This document shows, piece by piece, positions 1 through 9,988 of a DNA stretch of 64,000 nucleotides. This DNA is from Gari tellinella. Taxonomy: Eukaryota; Mollusca; Bivalvia; Cardiida; Psammobiidae. Below the pieces are notes generated by a model. That model had not been told where the DNA came from. It saw only the letters and a program-made list of their open reading frames with translations, and made no database searches. The position numbers and the translations under genes were made by a program. Positions within the stretch are counted from its first letter, which is position 1, and the number at the start of each line of letters is the position of its first letter. The stretch lies in assembly GCA_922989275.2 (NCBI GenBank), contig OV277866.1, positions 58,333,246-58,397,245 of the forward strand, written 5' to 3'.

Positions 1-229
1 ATAAGAGCTATTGAATTCAAACTTCATATATATATATAGATCACATTGACTAGGAGTGCAGTGCCAAAGACCCATAACTCTGTCTCTGAGTTGTTGCCCT
101 TTGTTATTTTTTTTCGAAGTGAAGCAGCACTTAAGTGCGCACATCAACTTTATCCTGAAACATTTACCTCTTGTGACAAGATCCTACTGGGGGTATGAAT
201 CACCATTTGTGATAGGTCTAGTTTTCTAT
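1..229 (+). repeat. 3' end of a Helentron-like repeat cut by the window edge
   Basis: The block ends with gggggtatgaatcacc followed by a short atttgtgat hairpin half. This matches the end of the element near 5,245-5,270 (gggggtatttatcacc). The core phrase 'cataactctgtctctgag' resembles the cores at 3.6-4.4 kb. The 5' part lies outside the window. Confidence 0.4.
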
Positions 230-681
230 ACTGTTGAAAAAATTATAGAGAGAACAACTTAATAGTTTAATTCTTTATTTATGTCTCATCATGATTAACA
301 AATTACAACATGTCTATATCACAGTTTTAACAATTTTCAAAGTAACTAAATCATGCCGTTCATAATTTGAACTATAAGAGACTATCACAACTTGACAAAT
401 AAAAATACTTGTAACATTTAAACATAACCTACATATCATTAAAAAGAAAGGTAGTTACCTACATATATTAGAATCTGTGAAAAGAAAAGACAATTTTTCA
501 GCTTTAGTTAACGTTTCTTAAAAAACATTTTCTAGAATGGTGTTTGGATCAGCAAAACAGATTCTATTTCATCATTGGCTGTTATTTTTGCACCATACAG
601 TAATTTAAAAAAAACGCTCTGTTAAAATAAAGAATGCATGCCCCTTTAGCTATTTTGTTATTAAAGTATATATACATGATG
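230..681. other. AT-rich stretch, nothing recognised
   Basis: No gene-like ORF, splice-flanked exon or known repeat was seen here. Confidence 0.5.
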
Positions 682-876
682 ATATACTGTACCGGTTCGG
701 AGTGTTGTGATGAATGGTGTACTTTATAAGATGAACTTGAAGCATCCTTTTTTAGGGATGTGGATGGTTCATTCTTGTTGGTACATTTCATTGTTACAGC
801 TAGGCGCGCTGCCGTATCTGACCGAGTATGTGTATGTCTGACTGTGTAGTCTGTTCACATTATCTATCTCTCTCTA
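682..876 (+). repeat. 195-bp direct repeat, copy 1
   Basis: It starts atatactgtaccggttc and ends in tctctctcta. It is matched base for base 413 bp downstream, with one substitution noticed (a/g in the T-run segment). It has no TG...CA ends, so it is not an obvious LTR. Confidence 0.8.
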
Positions 877-1094
877 TATAATTTGTACAGTGAACTTGTA
901 TCTGCAAAGATCCTACAGAATGGAAAGCATGCTGTTTGAGTTAGTTAATTATCTCCCTTTATCACATATTATATCGTCTAACTCTGTATCCTATGGATCC
1001 AGCGGCTTTCATCCAAATGAATGTTCGTAGCATGTGCTATGGTTGAAACCCTAAAAGGGCACCGTGCATATAAGCTATAATTGTATGTATGCTA

Positions 1095-1289
1095 ATATAC
1101 TGTACCGGTTCGGAGTGTTGTGATGAATGGTGTACTTTATAAGATGAACTTGAAGCATCCTTTTTTGGGGATGTGGATGGTTCATTCTTGTTGGTACATT
1201 TCATTGTTACAGCTAGGCGCGCTGCCGTATCTGACCGAGTATGTGTATGTCTGACTGTGTAGTCTGTTCACATTATCTATCTCTCTCTA
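1095..1289 (+). repeat. 195-bp direct repeat, copy 2
   Basis: Near-identical partner of 682-876. About 218 bp of unrelated spacer separates the copies, so this may be a truncated tandem duplication of a roughly 413-bp unit. Confidence 0.8.
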
Positions 1290-1831
1290 CATGATGATGA
1301 TGATATATACTTGTACACATTGTGACAAGTCATGTCCTGAATTTCCTGTGATAGTTTATCTTCAAGTCACATCAAGTTTTATCTCATCCCTATAATGATA
1401 GTCAGCAACATCCCATTGTTGTTCGGACAAACCACCTGCATTGAAGACAGAAATACTACATTGTACCGTATATGGGCTCACTCCGTTTGTATCTACGTGA
1501 TTTGCACTTATGGCAATGAGGAAAAGATAATTTGTAGGAGTCCAACCTAAATTCTCAAATATACTCACCCCAAAAAGAAACCTTACACTACATTGTTGGC
1601 ATTTTTCCTGGAAGTGGATGAGTGTGTTATATTTATTGAAATTGTAAACTTCACTTGGATGTGTTTGGAACGTGTCTGTGAATTTTGAGCTTCAAGTCTT
1701 GCATATGTAATGAGTGATGTAGACGTTTGTTTATATGGTAGGGGTGCAAAACAAAAATGTCAATGTGTGTGTGTGTAGGCTTGTAGTCATTAGTAAAAAA
1801 TGTGTGCATTGCATCATTTCCCTGTTGCCCT
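1290..1831. other. No recognised gene; one unassigned minus-strand ORF
   Basis: A 68-codon minus-strand ORF at 1,362-1,568 has a normal amino-acid mix but no motif I recognise. It could be an exon or chance. The remainder holds only short GT-rich runs. Confidence 0.35.
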
Positions 1832-2300
1832 TAATAGCTCTAAAACTATCTCTAGCCCGCATGAGTGCCAGTTTACACTTCTCAATGAGTTAACGTAGCG
1901 TTTGATCTGTTGATTAGACATGTTGTTCCATTCCATCGTGAGGGCATTCACCAAGTCGCCATCATTGTAAAGGTTGTATTTGTGTCCAACATGTCGCTAA
2001 AACTGAGATTGTACCTCGACTCGTAGGTTACAAGTACAGAATTCCAGTCCCAGTCAAATTATGTCATAACATTTCCAGGACTCTAATAGGGTGATTATGT
2101 ACCCGAAACCTTTTGCGCACAGTCTGTTGGTTGAGGTTAAAGTAGTGCACAGTCAGAGTCATGGTTGTACATCTGTTACGTAAGTGACGTAAGACAATGG
2201 CATGCGTATACCGTTGGCTAGTTGCGTTTGGTCTACCTGACATTGGACAATCATACATACGTGACAGTATGTTGCGTATGTTGCAGGCGTCTTGCCAATT
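1832..2300 (-). pseudogene. Tc1-like transposase relic, internally deleted
   Basis: On the minus strand an ORF (2,064-2,258) reads like the second helix-turn-helix of a Tc1-family transposase. It has a SGRPNATS linker, then VLRHLRNR, then QQTVRKRFR, the usual GRPR-hook and recognition-helix arrangement. Lower on the same strand, after stops, ALTMEWNNMSNQQIKRYVNS resembles the C-terminal tail (EW..I....I..L) of these enzymes. The central catalytic DDE region that should separate them (about 200 residues) is missing, so this is an internally deleted, frameshifted fossil. The family call rests on remembered Tc1 patterns; subfamily not assigned. Confidence 0.6.
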
Positions 2301-2410
2301 TGAAAAAACACATTATTACTGCAGTTAAACATCCGATGACGTCAAGCGAAGCCACCTTAGCCTGCAAATACCAAAATGTTCTATTCTTCTCTGCTCTTGA
2401 AAGCGTAGGC

Positions 2411-3380
2411 ATTATTATACCCTCATGACAGATGGAGACAGAGGGTATATATGTACATGTGTGTGGGTGTGTGTCTGCGTCCGTACGTGATACTTTTTGC
2501 CCGGAGTATTTCCTTTACAGCATTAGCTAGGGACACCAAAATTGGTGTGTGAGTACATCTTGGGATTTTAGAGTGTCACAAAGTACTTTAAGGTCACTGT
2601 GACCTTGACCCTTGACCTCAATTTAAAAACAAAATTCTTGTCCGGAGCATATCTTCTGTATCAGTTAGGAATAGTAAATTTGGTGTGTGAGTACATCATG
2701 GGATGGCTGAGTGTCAAATACTACTTTCAGGTAACTGTGACCTTGACCTTTGACCTCAATTGTAAAATGTGTCTTTGTTTTAATGCATGTAACTCATTTT
2801 GTCAGGAGTATATTTCCTTTACCACTTCAGCTAGGAATAGCAAATTTGGCCTGTGAGTACATCTTGGGATGGTGGAGTGTGGTATACTACTTTCAGGTCA
2901 CTGTGACCTTGACATTGACCTCAATTTCTGAAATTAGCTTGTCTGGAGCATATCTTCAGTACTGTTTAATCTAGGAATAGCAATTTGGGTGTGTGAGTAC
3001 ATCATTGGATGGCAGACCGTGGGATGGCAGACCGTGGGATGGCAGACCGTTGCATACTACTTTAGGGTCACATTAACCTTGACCTTTGACCTAAATTGTA
3101 AAATGTATGTATGATGTAACTCATTTTGTCCGGAATATTTCCACATTAGCCAGGGACATCAAATTTGTTGTGTGAGTACATCTTGGGATGGCGGAGTGTT
3201 GCAAGCTACTTTTAGGTCACTGTGACCTTGACCTCAATGTTTTTTAGTAAATTGTCCGGAGCATATTTGCTGTACTGTATCAGCTGTGAATAGCAAACTT
3301 GTTGTGTGAGTACATCATGGGAAGGCGGGGGATAGAGGAGTGTTTAGGTCACTGTGACCTAGACCTTTGATCTCAAGTTT
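2411..3380 (+). mobile_element. Helentron-like element A, 5' portion
   Basis: It begins with an imperfect hairpin (tataccctc...gagggtata), then a GTGT/GTCCGT-rich microsatellite. About six degenerate tandem cores follow, each with 'gagtacatcttgggatgg' and 'gtcactgtgaccttgacc'. It is interrupted at about 3,381 by element B and resumes near 5,881, so A is older than B. No coding capacity. Confidence 0.6.
3005..3051 (+). repeat. 15-bp tandem repeat, three copies
   Basis: The phrase ggatggcagaccgtg occurs three times in a row inside a core repeat of element A, a local expansion not shared by neighbouring cores. Confidence 0.85.
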
Positions 3381-3449
3381 TATTATGCTCCCCTTTAGGG
3401 GGGGAGCATATAGTAGCCGCTTTGTCCGTCCGTCCGTCCGTCCGTCCGC

Positions 3450-3602
3450 GCCACTAAAGTGGGTTAGAGGGCCAGATAACAGTAAACATAACAAAAGAAG
3501 ACAATGGAGTTCATTCCGTAACAATACACTAAGGGGCCGTGGCCCGTTATTCGAACAAAAGAAAATAACAAAAGAAAAGGCCCTCTAACCCAATTCGGTG
3601 GC
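3450..3602. mobile_element. MITE inserted in a GTCC microsatellite
   Basis: Its terminal inverted repeats of about 24 bp begin gccactaaagtgggttagag and match the last bases (ggccctctaaccca...ggtggc) in reverse complement. Length is 153 bp, with GTCC repeats on both sides, so it landed inside the microsatellite of element B. Superfamily not assigned. Confidence 0.7.
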
Positions 3603-4504
3603 ACGTCCGTCCGTGCGTCCGTCCGTCACTCTTTTTTGTCCGGAGCATATCTCTTGAACAGTTCACCGTAGGTTAATGAAACTTGATACAGTGATAGAGA
3701 ATGACAGAAGGAGGTGCAGTACACAAGAACCGTAACTCTGTCATCTCCCAATATTGAATTATCTCCCCTTTTCTCATAAAAAAATCAATTTTGTCTGAAT
3801 CTTTTGTCCGGAGCGTATCTCTGGACTGTTACACCCTAAGTTGATTAAACTTGTTACAGTGATTGAGGATGACATTAGGAAGTGCAGTACACAAGAACCA
3901 TAACTCTCTCATCTCCCAATTTTGAATTATCTCCCTTTTTCTCATAAAATAAATCAATTTTGTCCGGAGCATATCTCTGGACTGTTACACCGTAAGTTAA
4001 TGAAACTTGTTTCAGTGATAGAGGATGACATAAGGAAGTGCAGTACACAAGAACAGTAACTCTGTCATCTCCCAATATTGAATTATCTCCCTTTTTCTAA
4101 AAAATACAAAACAATTTTGTCCGGAGTATATCTCTTGACTGCTACACCGTAAGTTAATGGAACTTGATACAGTGATAGGTGATGGCATAAGGAGGTGCAG
4201 TACACAAGAACCATGACTCTGTCATCTCCCAATATTTAATTAATTCCCCTTTTCTATTTAAAAAAATTCAAAGAGCATTGCTGCAAATTGCATTGTAAGT
4301 TGATGAAACTTGATACAGTGATACAAGATGACAGAGGGAGTGCTGTACTCAAGAACCATAACTCTGCCATCTCCCAATATTGAATTATCTCCCTTTTTCT
4401 ACATAAATTAAAAAAAAAATCAAATTTTCTGCCGCACTGTAACTTGAACCTTGATACTGTGTTAGAGGATGACAAAAAGAAGTGTAGTACACAAGAATTA
4501 ATAT

Positions 4505-5690
4505 GTATTTAGGCTTTGCCTATGGACGGAAAAAAGCAAAATTATACTAATGAAAACGGAATAGATCTATTACCAGTGTGTATTGATCAGTTCGTTGTGT
4601 ATTCCAGATCACACTCGAGGCTACGTCTCTCGTGACTGAGATCTGGATTACACAACCGACTCGAATTTTTATTATATACCTAAATTGTTTGGGACAAGAT
4701 CTATATGTTGTTAAACCAAATAATCAAATAGATCTATAAGCACCCGTGTATACAATGTTAAAAGTTAAAACTCCTCCGTACACCTATAATGCAATCTGAA
4801 ACTATTTTTGGAAGTCATATGACCACCAATAATGACGTCATTATTATACCCCCACAAACAGAGTTTGAGGGGGGTATACTGGAATCAGCCTGTCAGTCGG
4901 TTGGTTGGCCGTCGGTCGGTCGGTCCTGCAGTCGTTGGTCTGTCTGCAAAATCTTGTACTTTCAACTCCTCCTTCTGTTTCAACCCGATTAATTTGATAT
5001 TTGGCATAAATGTTACTCAGGTGTAGTAGATGTGCAAGACACACATTTCAGGTCTCTGTGACCTTGACCTTTGGCCTTGAAATTGGCAGGCAAAATCTTG
5101 TACGGCGAACTCCTTCACTTTCAACATGATTTACTTGATACTTGCCATAAATTTTCCATGTTTTTATGATGGTGGCAGCACCCTGCCATTGTAAAACCTC
5201 ATTGAAAACGTCTGCAGAGTGTGACAGAGTGCTGCATAGTGGGGGTATTTATCACCTTTAGTGATAGCCGTTCTAGTTTATATTGATGGCGTATTGGTAA
5301 TCCGTTATTTTTATCGGTTCGATTGAGAATTAGATTTTTGTAAATAACGTTCATTTAAGCGTTGAAGGGTATGAATTGAACTGTTTGAAGCTTTGTCCTT
5401 TGGAGAAAATCATTTTAAGTGAGTGTTTGGGGTTATTCATGCTTAAAATGGTTTAAAAATAGCACCGAAATCGGGAATTCCGAAACGTCACGCACAACTC
5501 TTCGTAAAAGCCGTGACGTCATCATCCAAGATGTCAGCCCCCATGTTTTGTAGTTGCCTAGTTTTGAGGAAATTATTCACGCGCAAATCAAACACTTTTC
5601 AAAGTCTGTCAGTGATTGAATAAAATTGGAATACTTTTGATTTTATCATGCATTACTTAAGAACGGAAAAAAGGCAAGCCTTTTTTCCGT
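4505..5690. mobile_element. Insertion block bounded by related hairpin ends
   Basis: The left border carries ggctttgcctatggacggaaaaaa. The right border carries an inverted gaacggaaaaaaggc/gccttttttccgt hairpin. It separates cores of element B and contains a smaller Helentron-like element (4,844-5,270). Its own class is unclear. Confidence 0.4.
4844..5270 (+). mobile_element. Helentron-like element C (short)
   Basis: It starts with a hairpin tataccccc...gggggtata, then GTCGGTCGGTCGGTC microsatellite, then one to two cores containing gtctctgtgaccttgacc. It ends gggggtatttatcacc ... ttctagttt. The same core type recurs at 59.7-60.4 kb. Confidence 0.55.
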
Positions 5691-5880
5691 ATAACTGTCA
5701 TCTCCAAATATTGAATTGCCTCCCTTTTTCATAATAAATTCTTTTTTGTCCGAAGCATATCTCCTGAATGTTACATCGTAAGTTGCTGAAACTTGATACT
5801 GTGTTCACCTACTAAACATGCTATACCTTGGGCTTTTTCTTTGTGGGGAGCATCCATCCTTGGGAACGATATTCTTGTTT

Positions 5881-6170
5881 AAAAAACTTGTCCTGAGCAT
5901 ATCTTCTGTACCCTATCAGCTAGGAATAGCAAATTTGGTTTTTGAGTAAATCATTGGATGGCGGAGTGTCACATATACTACTTTAAGACCACTGTGACTT
6001 TGACTGGTGAATTCAATTGTAAAATGTGTGTATGTTTGTATGTATGTAACTCATTCTGTCTGGAGTATATTTCCTTTACCACAAAACTTCACACACATTT
6101 TCACAGACATCCTCCTTTTATAATGTCATTGTTGGTATAAATAAATCTGAGCGAGGGTATTTACATGTTG
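5881..6170 (+). repeat. Continuation of element A after the B insertion
   Basis: Cores with 'gagcatatcttctgtaccct' and 'aggaatagcaaatttgg' match those at 2.6-3.3 kb. The break point in A is therefore filled by element B. Confidence 0.55.
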
Positions 6171-6185
6171 CGATGTCTCATTTAT

Positions 6186-6510
6186 TTTTAGCTCACCTGT
6201 CACGAAGTGCCAAGGTGAGCTATTGTGATCGCCCTCTATCCTTCATCCGTCGTCTTTCTGTCCGTTATCAAACTTTTTCTTAAAAGATCTTCTTCTTGAA
6301 AACCACTGGGCCAATTTCATCAAAACTTCATAGGATTATTCCTTGTAGGGTACTCTTTTAGATTTCTTGAAATATAGGTCATCCAATTGAAATTGTGGTT
6401 GCCATGGTAACCAGTTGAACAAACTTTAAAAATCTTCTTGTCAAAAACTACAGGTTTGAATTGAAAATAATTTTACTCATTCGTATGTATAAGTTTAATC
6501 ATGCTTAATG
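6186..6510 (+). mobile_element. 5' fragment of an AGCTCACC Helentron-like element
   Basis: The hairpin at 6,190-6,221 (agctcacct ... aggtgagct) has a GAA loop closed by C-G. It is followed by ccgtcgtc microsatellite remnants and two partial cores ('cttgaaaaccactgggccaa'). The 3' hairpin is absent. It abuts the intron end of the first zinc-finger gene. Confidence 0.6.
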
Positions 6511-6519
6511 TTCTCTTTC

Positions 6520-6521
6520 AG
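6520..6521 (+). other. Predicted 3' splice site before zinc-finger exon
   Basis: ttctctttcag gives a good polypyrimidine tract plus AG. The paralogue at 26.2 kb has a similar site (ttttctttcag), followed in both by a roughly 90-nt leader with matching text before the ATG. Confidence 0.5.
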
Positions 6522-6612
6522 GTAATATAATATGTGAGGAAAAGTATTTTACCAGAAATAGAAGCTTTCGTATGATGGTACATACTTCTGGAACACAAAG
6601 TGTTAAACTGAT

Positions 6613-7479
6613 ATGGATGAAAAGTTATTTGAAACTATAGCACAGGACAAAGGCAGGTGTGATGTATGGAAAGACATTGGCAGACAGGATACACCTACAG
6701 TAGAGAAACCTTTTAACTGTGACCTGTGTGAAAAGTCATTTAGGCTGAAAAGCAGTTTAGCAACACACATGGGGATACATACAGGTGAAAACCTTTACAA
6801 GTGTGACCTGTGTGAACAATCATGTAATCGGAAAAACAATCTGAAGAGACACATGAGGATACATACAGATGAGAGATCTCACAACTGTGACCTGTGCGGA
6901 AAGTCATTTATTCTGAAAAGCAGATTAACATCACACATGAGGATACACACAGGAGAGACAACTTACAAATGTGACTTGTGTGAAAAATCATTTAATCGAA
7001 AAAGTAATTTAAATACACACATGAGGATACATACAGGGGAGAGACCTTACAAGTGTAACATGTGTGAAAAATCATTTAATCGGAAATGCAATTTAGAGAT
7101 ACACATGATGATACATACAGGAGTGAGACCTTACAACTGCAACATGTGTGAAAAGTCATTTTATCATAAAGAGCATTTGATTACACACACGAGGATACAT
7201 ACAGGAGAGAGACCTTACACGTGTGACCTGTGTATGAAGTCATTTTCTCGGAAAGATCATTTAAAAAAACACACATGGATACATACAGGAGATAAACCTT
7301 ACAAATGTGATCTGTGTATAAAATCATTTGAGCAAAATAGCATGTTGCACAAACATATGAGTGTTCATACAGGAGAGAAACCTTACATATGTGACATGTG
7401 TAAAACGTCATTTGTTGATAAAAGAACATTGCACAAACATATGAGAATACATACAGGAGAAAGAACCATACATATGTGA
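6613..7479 (+). CDS. C2H2 zinc-finger protein (9 fingers), 3' truncated
   Basis: The 288-residue ORF has a short leader (residues 1-33) and nine consecutive Cys2-His2 fingers of 28 residues each (about 34-285) joined by TGE[RK]P-type linkers. This is the organisation of KRAB-less poly-zinc-finger DNA-binding proteins; a nuclear, sequence-specific role is inferred. Finger 2 has Cys for the hydrophobic Phe (EQSCNR), otherwise zinc ligands are intact. Recognition helices differ between fingers. An in-frame TAA nine bases before the ATG and conservation of the ATG context in the 26-kb paralogue support this start. The ORF ends by a one-base shift in the linker after finger 9; decayed finger text continues downstream. 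It may be a recently truncated gene or a pseudogene. Confidence 0.75.
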   Translation: MDEKLFETIAQDKGRCDVWKDIGRQDTPTVEKPFNCDLCEKSFRLKSSLATHMGIHTGENLYKCDLCEQSCNRKNNLKRHMRIHTDERSHNCDLCGKSFILKSRLTSHMRIHTGETTYKCDLCEKSFNRKSNLNTHMRIHTGERPYKCNMCEKSFNRKCNLEIHMMIHTGVRPYNCNMCEKSFYHKEHLITHTRIHTGERPYTCDLCMKSFSRKDHLKKHTWIHTGDKPYKCDLCIKSFEQNSMLHKHMSVHTGEKPYICDMCKTSFVDKRTLHKHMRIHTGERTIHM

Positions 7480-7589
7480 CCTATATGTTAAAAGTCATTT
7501 TGTGATAAAAGCACTTTGCACAGACACATATCATGACATATGGATACAATTACATACAGGCAAGAAACATTACAAGTGTGACCTGTGTA
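7480..7589 (+). pseudogene. Decayed zinc-finger sequence after the stop
   Basis: Out of frame with the ORF, the DNA still reads tgtgacct...tcattttgtgataaaagc (a C2H2 finger) and then a second finger start, tacaagtgtgacctgtgta. At least two single-base shifts are visible. The second finger is cut by the 924-bp transposon. Confidence 0.7.
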
Positions 7590-8513
7590 CACTGAAAGAC
7601 ACTTCTAACGCAACACTTAAAATGTTTGATGTGTGTAAATCAACAACTCGTTCATGTTTCCTGTAAATTTCATTGTAATCAATTGACAAAAAAGCACGAA
7701 ATCTAAACAGAAATAAAACAGACTCCAAAATAAAAAGTCAAAAAATCGTAAGAAAAGATAGGAAGGACAGAAAAGGATAATTTTATTCACAACACTTATC
7801 AACGAAAAAGTTTCAAATGCAACAGTTAATAATAACTTATTATCCAATATGTTTTCCCTGGATACGAATGGTCTTCGTACATATACCAAAGGTTAGACAC
7901 TTCTTCGATACTGCCGCGGTCCGCGTTGAACTCGTTTTTACTTCCACACAATAGCCTATGACGGACAAATACCTGCCAAAAACTCGAGTCACCGGAAAAC
8001 AAACAGACGAGGCTGATTATTTATCGTTATTCTAAATGAAACAAAAAAGTGCCACATGTTGAAATGACTAGAATTATTACGACGTATATCTTACATTCAG
8101 CAATATCAACAGTACATTGTAATAGAATCATCTTATTAAGAAATAACGCAAACTAACGTGACTGATTTAAGGGTCTGTCTGAACCATGTCAATGGCGCAT
8201 GCACGTTCTTAACGTTCCACGCATTGCATGCAAAATATTTGATGTTTTTTCAGTGTGGCTAACGTTGTTCTATATTAATACAGAATTTTAATCGATAATT
8301 TCGCCCAAATCACTTTTCTCTGCAGAAATATGAATTCGTACCTACTCCACGTGCGGCATTAATCATCCGTCATGGTTGAATGATTTTATTGAAATTATGT
8401 GCAGAAAGTAGTCAAACCAGTTCTGGTAAAATTTGAGTAAGATAACTTGAACCGTATTTATGTAAAACTATTTTGAAAAGTGTTGCGTTTACGGTTAGAA
8501 GTGTCTTTCAGTG
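7590..8513. mobile_element. 924-bp TA-flanked non-autonomous DNA transposon
   Basis: The terminal inverted repeats start cactgaaagacacttctaac and are mirrored at 8,494-8,513, with TA on both sides, as expected for the Tc1/mariner/pogo group. Subterminal text (gcaacactt) is also inverted. No transposase ORF was seen. It interrupts a zinc finger: the interrupted codons resume at 8,514. Confidence 0.75.
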
Positions 8514-8640
8514 TATTTGAGGTTTAAAAGCACTTTGCAGATGCATTTGAGGATAAATTTAGGAGAGAACAATACAAGTGTCTGTGAAAAATGTTTATTC
8601 TGTGAACGATAGAAACTCTTTCAATTTAGGTCAATAGTTA
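8514..8640 (+). pseudogene. Decayed zinc-finger tail beyond the transposon
   Basis: The segment aaaagcactttgcagatgca...ggagagaac continues the finger interrupted at 7,589 (KSTL.MHLRI..GE), then degenerates with stops. Confidence 0.6.
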
Positions 8641-8834
8641 TGTAAATGTTTTCATGTAATTAATTCTTAGTCTCTCCAAGGCCTGTAATGGTATAACTTG
8701 TACGCACTGTTAGTCTTTTCATTTAACATTGTCTTTGAAATTATGGACTTCAGCACCGACTTAACATTTACTATTGTAAGACTAACAAAACTCATAAAAA
8801 TGGAGTTCATGACTAGAACACAGTTATACAACAG

Positions 8835-9026
8835 CAGGGCTCCAGATAAGGGGGAGTAAACTGCACATATCCAACATTTTTTCATTATTTTAGCACCAAA
8901 TCCTATGGTGTTACTACTCATTAGAATCGTCTCAAAGAGACGATTCTAATGAGTAGTGACACCATAGGGTTTAAAGCAGAAATAAAGATTTTAGTTTTTA
9001 CATTTCTCACTTTATCTGGAGCCCTG
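8835..9026. mobile_element. hAT-like MITE, family 1
   Basis: 192 bp. The ends are cagggctccagataag and ctttatctggagccctg, with a central inverted repeat (actcattagaatcgtctc). The flanks share caacag. Other copies lie at 16,837, 41,177 and 48,575; the 16,837 copy shows an 8-bp duplication. The minus-strand ORF across it is a by-product of the repeat. Confidence 0.75.
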
Positions 9027-9988
9027 CAACAGTAACAACAGATTACAGATAATCTCTACAGCACTAATGACTAGAATGAATAAATGCGTATTAATGACTA
9101 GTACAAATAAACATTTAAGCAAAGGACTTTCTTAACCCCATATGATCACTAAGGTGATTATTGTGTCCGTTATCGCCTTCCGATAATGATCTGCACTGTT
9201 TGAAAGGAAGTAACAAGTTAAAGTTTAAGTTTAACAATAGAGATCATACTGTTTGAAAGAAGCTAGACATTTTAAACCCATTTATACCCAGTGGATTCTT
9301 CCATGTTTATATATTGGATAAGTCCATTTTTTATCAAATGGATGCTGGTCAAAATTTTCATTTTCATTTTGTTTTATATTGAAATTCCTATCAGCAAACA
9401 TTGTAGACTCTGATCAGACGCCGCATAATGAATAGAGTCTACACTGTTTGCATATGTCCCATATATGGGATCGTGGACACAAATGCGTTAAACATGTAGG
9501 AGTTACGTACCCCTCTTTAATCCCTTAGGGATTATTGTGCCCTTTTAACACTGTGATTATATTTTCTTGGCATCTAGAACTGTTAAAACTACCTACAAAA
9601 TAACAGCTTTCTTCTCTCTCGTCGGATAACAACGCTCAGCAGTCTCAGTCTGAGGAAGTGACATCTGCATACTTAGTCTTAATTTCATATAGACTAGCAA
9701 CTATTTGCACTTTCAGAACTTTTATTTCTGACCAATATTCAGTAAAAAGTCTCTCAGCCATTCTCTGTCGAAAAGAGGGGTGTCTTCAGTTAACTCAACG
9801 TACAATTTCAACTGTTTTGATTGCCCATTCAATTCAACCGTACATTCCAAATGGTCTCAACACTTCACCAGAGTACGTTTTAAGTCTCAAATTTGTAAAC
9901 GACAGCTTAGTCTTGGGCCATAAAGAGTCAAACTATGTTTTGGATATGACCTAAACCCCTGAATGTGTGTGTAACCTCATATTCAGTC
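9027..9988. other. No gene; palindromic repeat fragment near 9,395-9,460
   Basis: Around 9,395-9,460 a degenerate core-B palindrome is visible (gcaaacattgtagactctga ... gagtctacactgtttgca). A 98-codon ORF at 9,658-9,954 has no recognisable motif and no splice context I trust. Confidence 0.45.

Larger units (their letters stand above)
3382..5880 (+). mobile_element. Helentron-like element B with internal insertions
   Basis: The 5' hairpin atgctccccttta...ggggagcat is followed by a (GTCC)n microsatellite. About five cores of roughly 160 bp follow ('ttttgtccggagcatatctc', 'gtgcagtacacaagaacc', 'ctctgtcatctcccaatatt'). The 3' end is near 5,850-5,880 (ggggagcatccatccttggg ... ttcttgttt). Two other sequences are inserted in it: a MITE within the microsatellite (3,450-3,602) and a roughly 1.2-kb block (4,505-5,690). 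Confidence 0.6.

Noticed and set aside
682..1289. The 195-bp repeats as LTRs of a retrotransposon
   Set aside because: No TG...CA ends, primer-binding site or coding sequence in the 218-bp spacer.
8667..8921. 84-codon minus-strand ORF as a gene
   Set aside because: It largely overlaps a hAT-like MITE (8,835-9,026) whose other copies give similar accidental ORFs.
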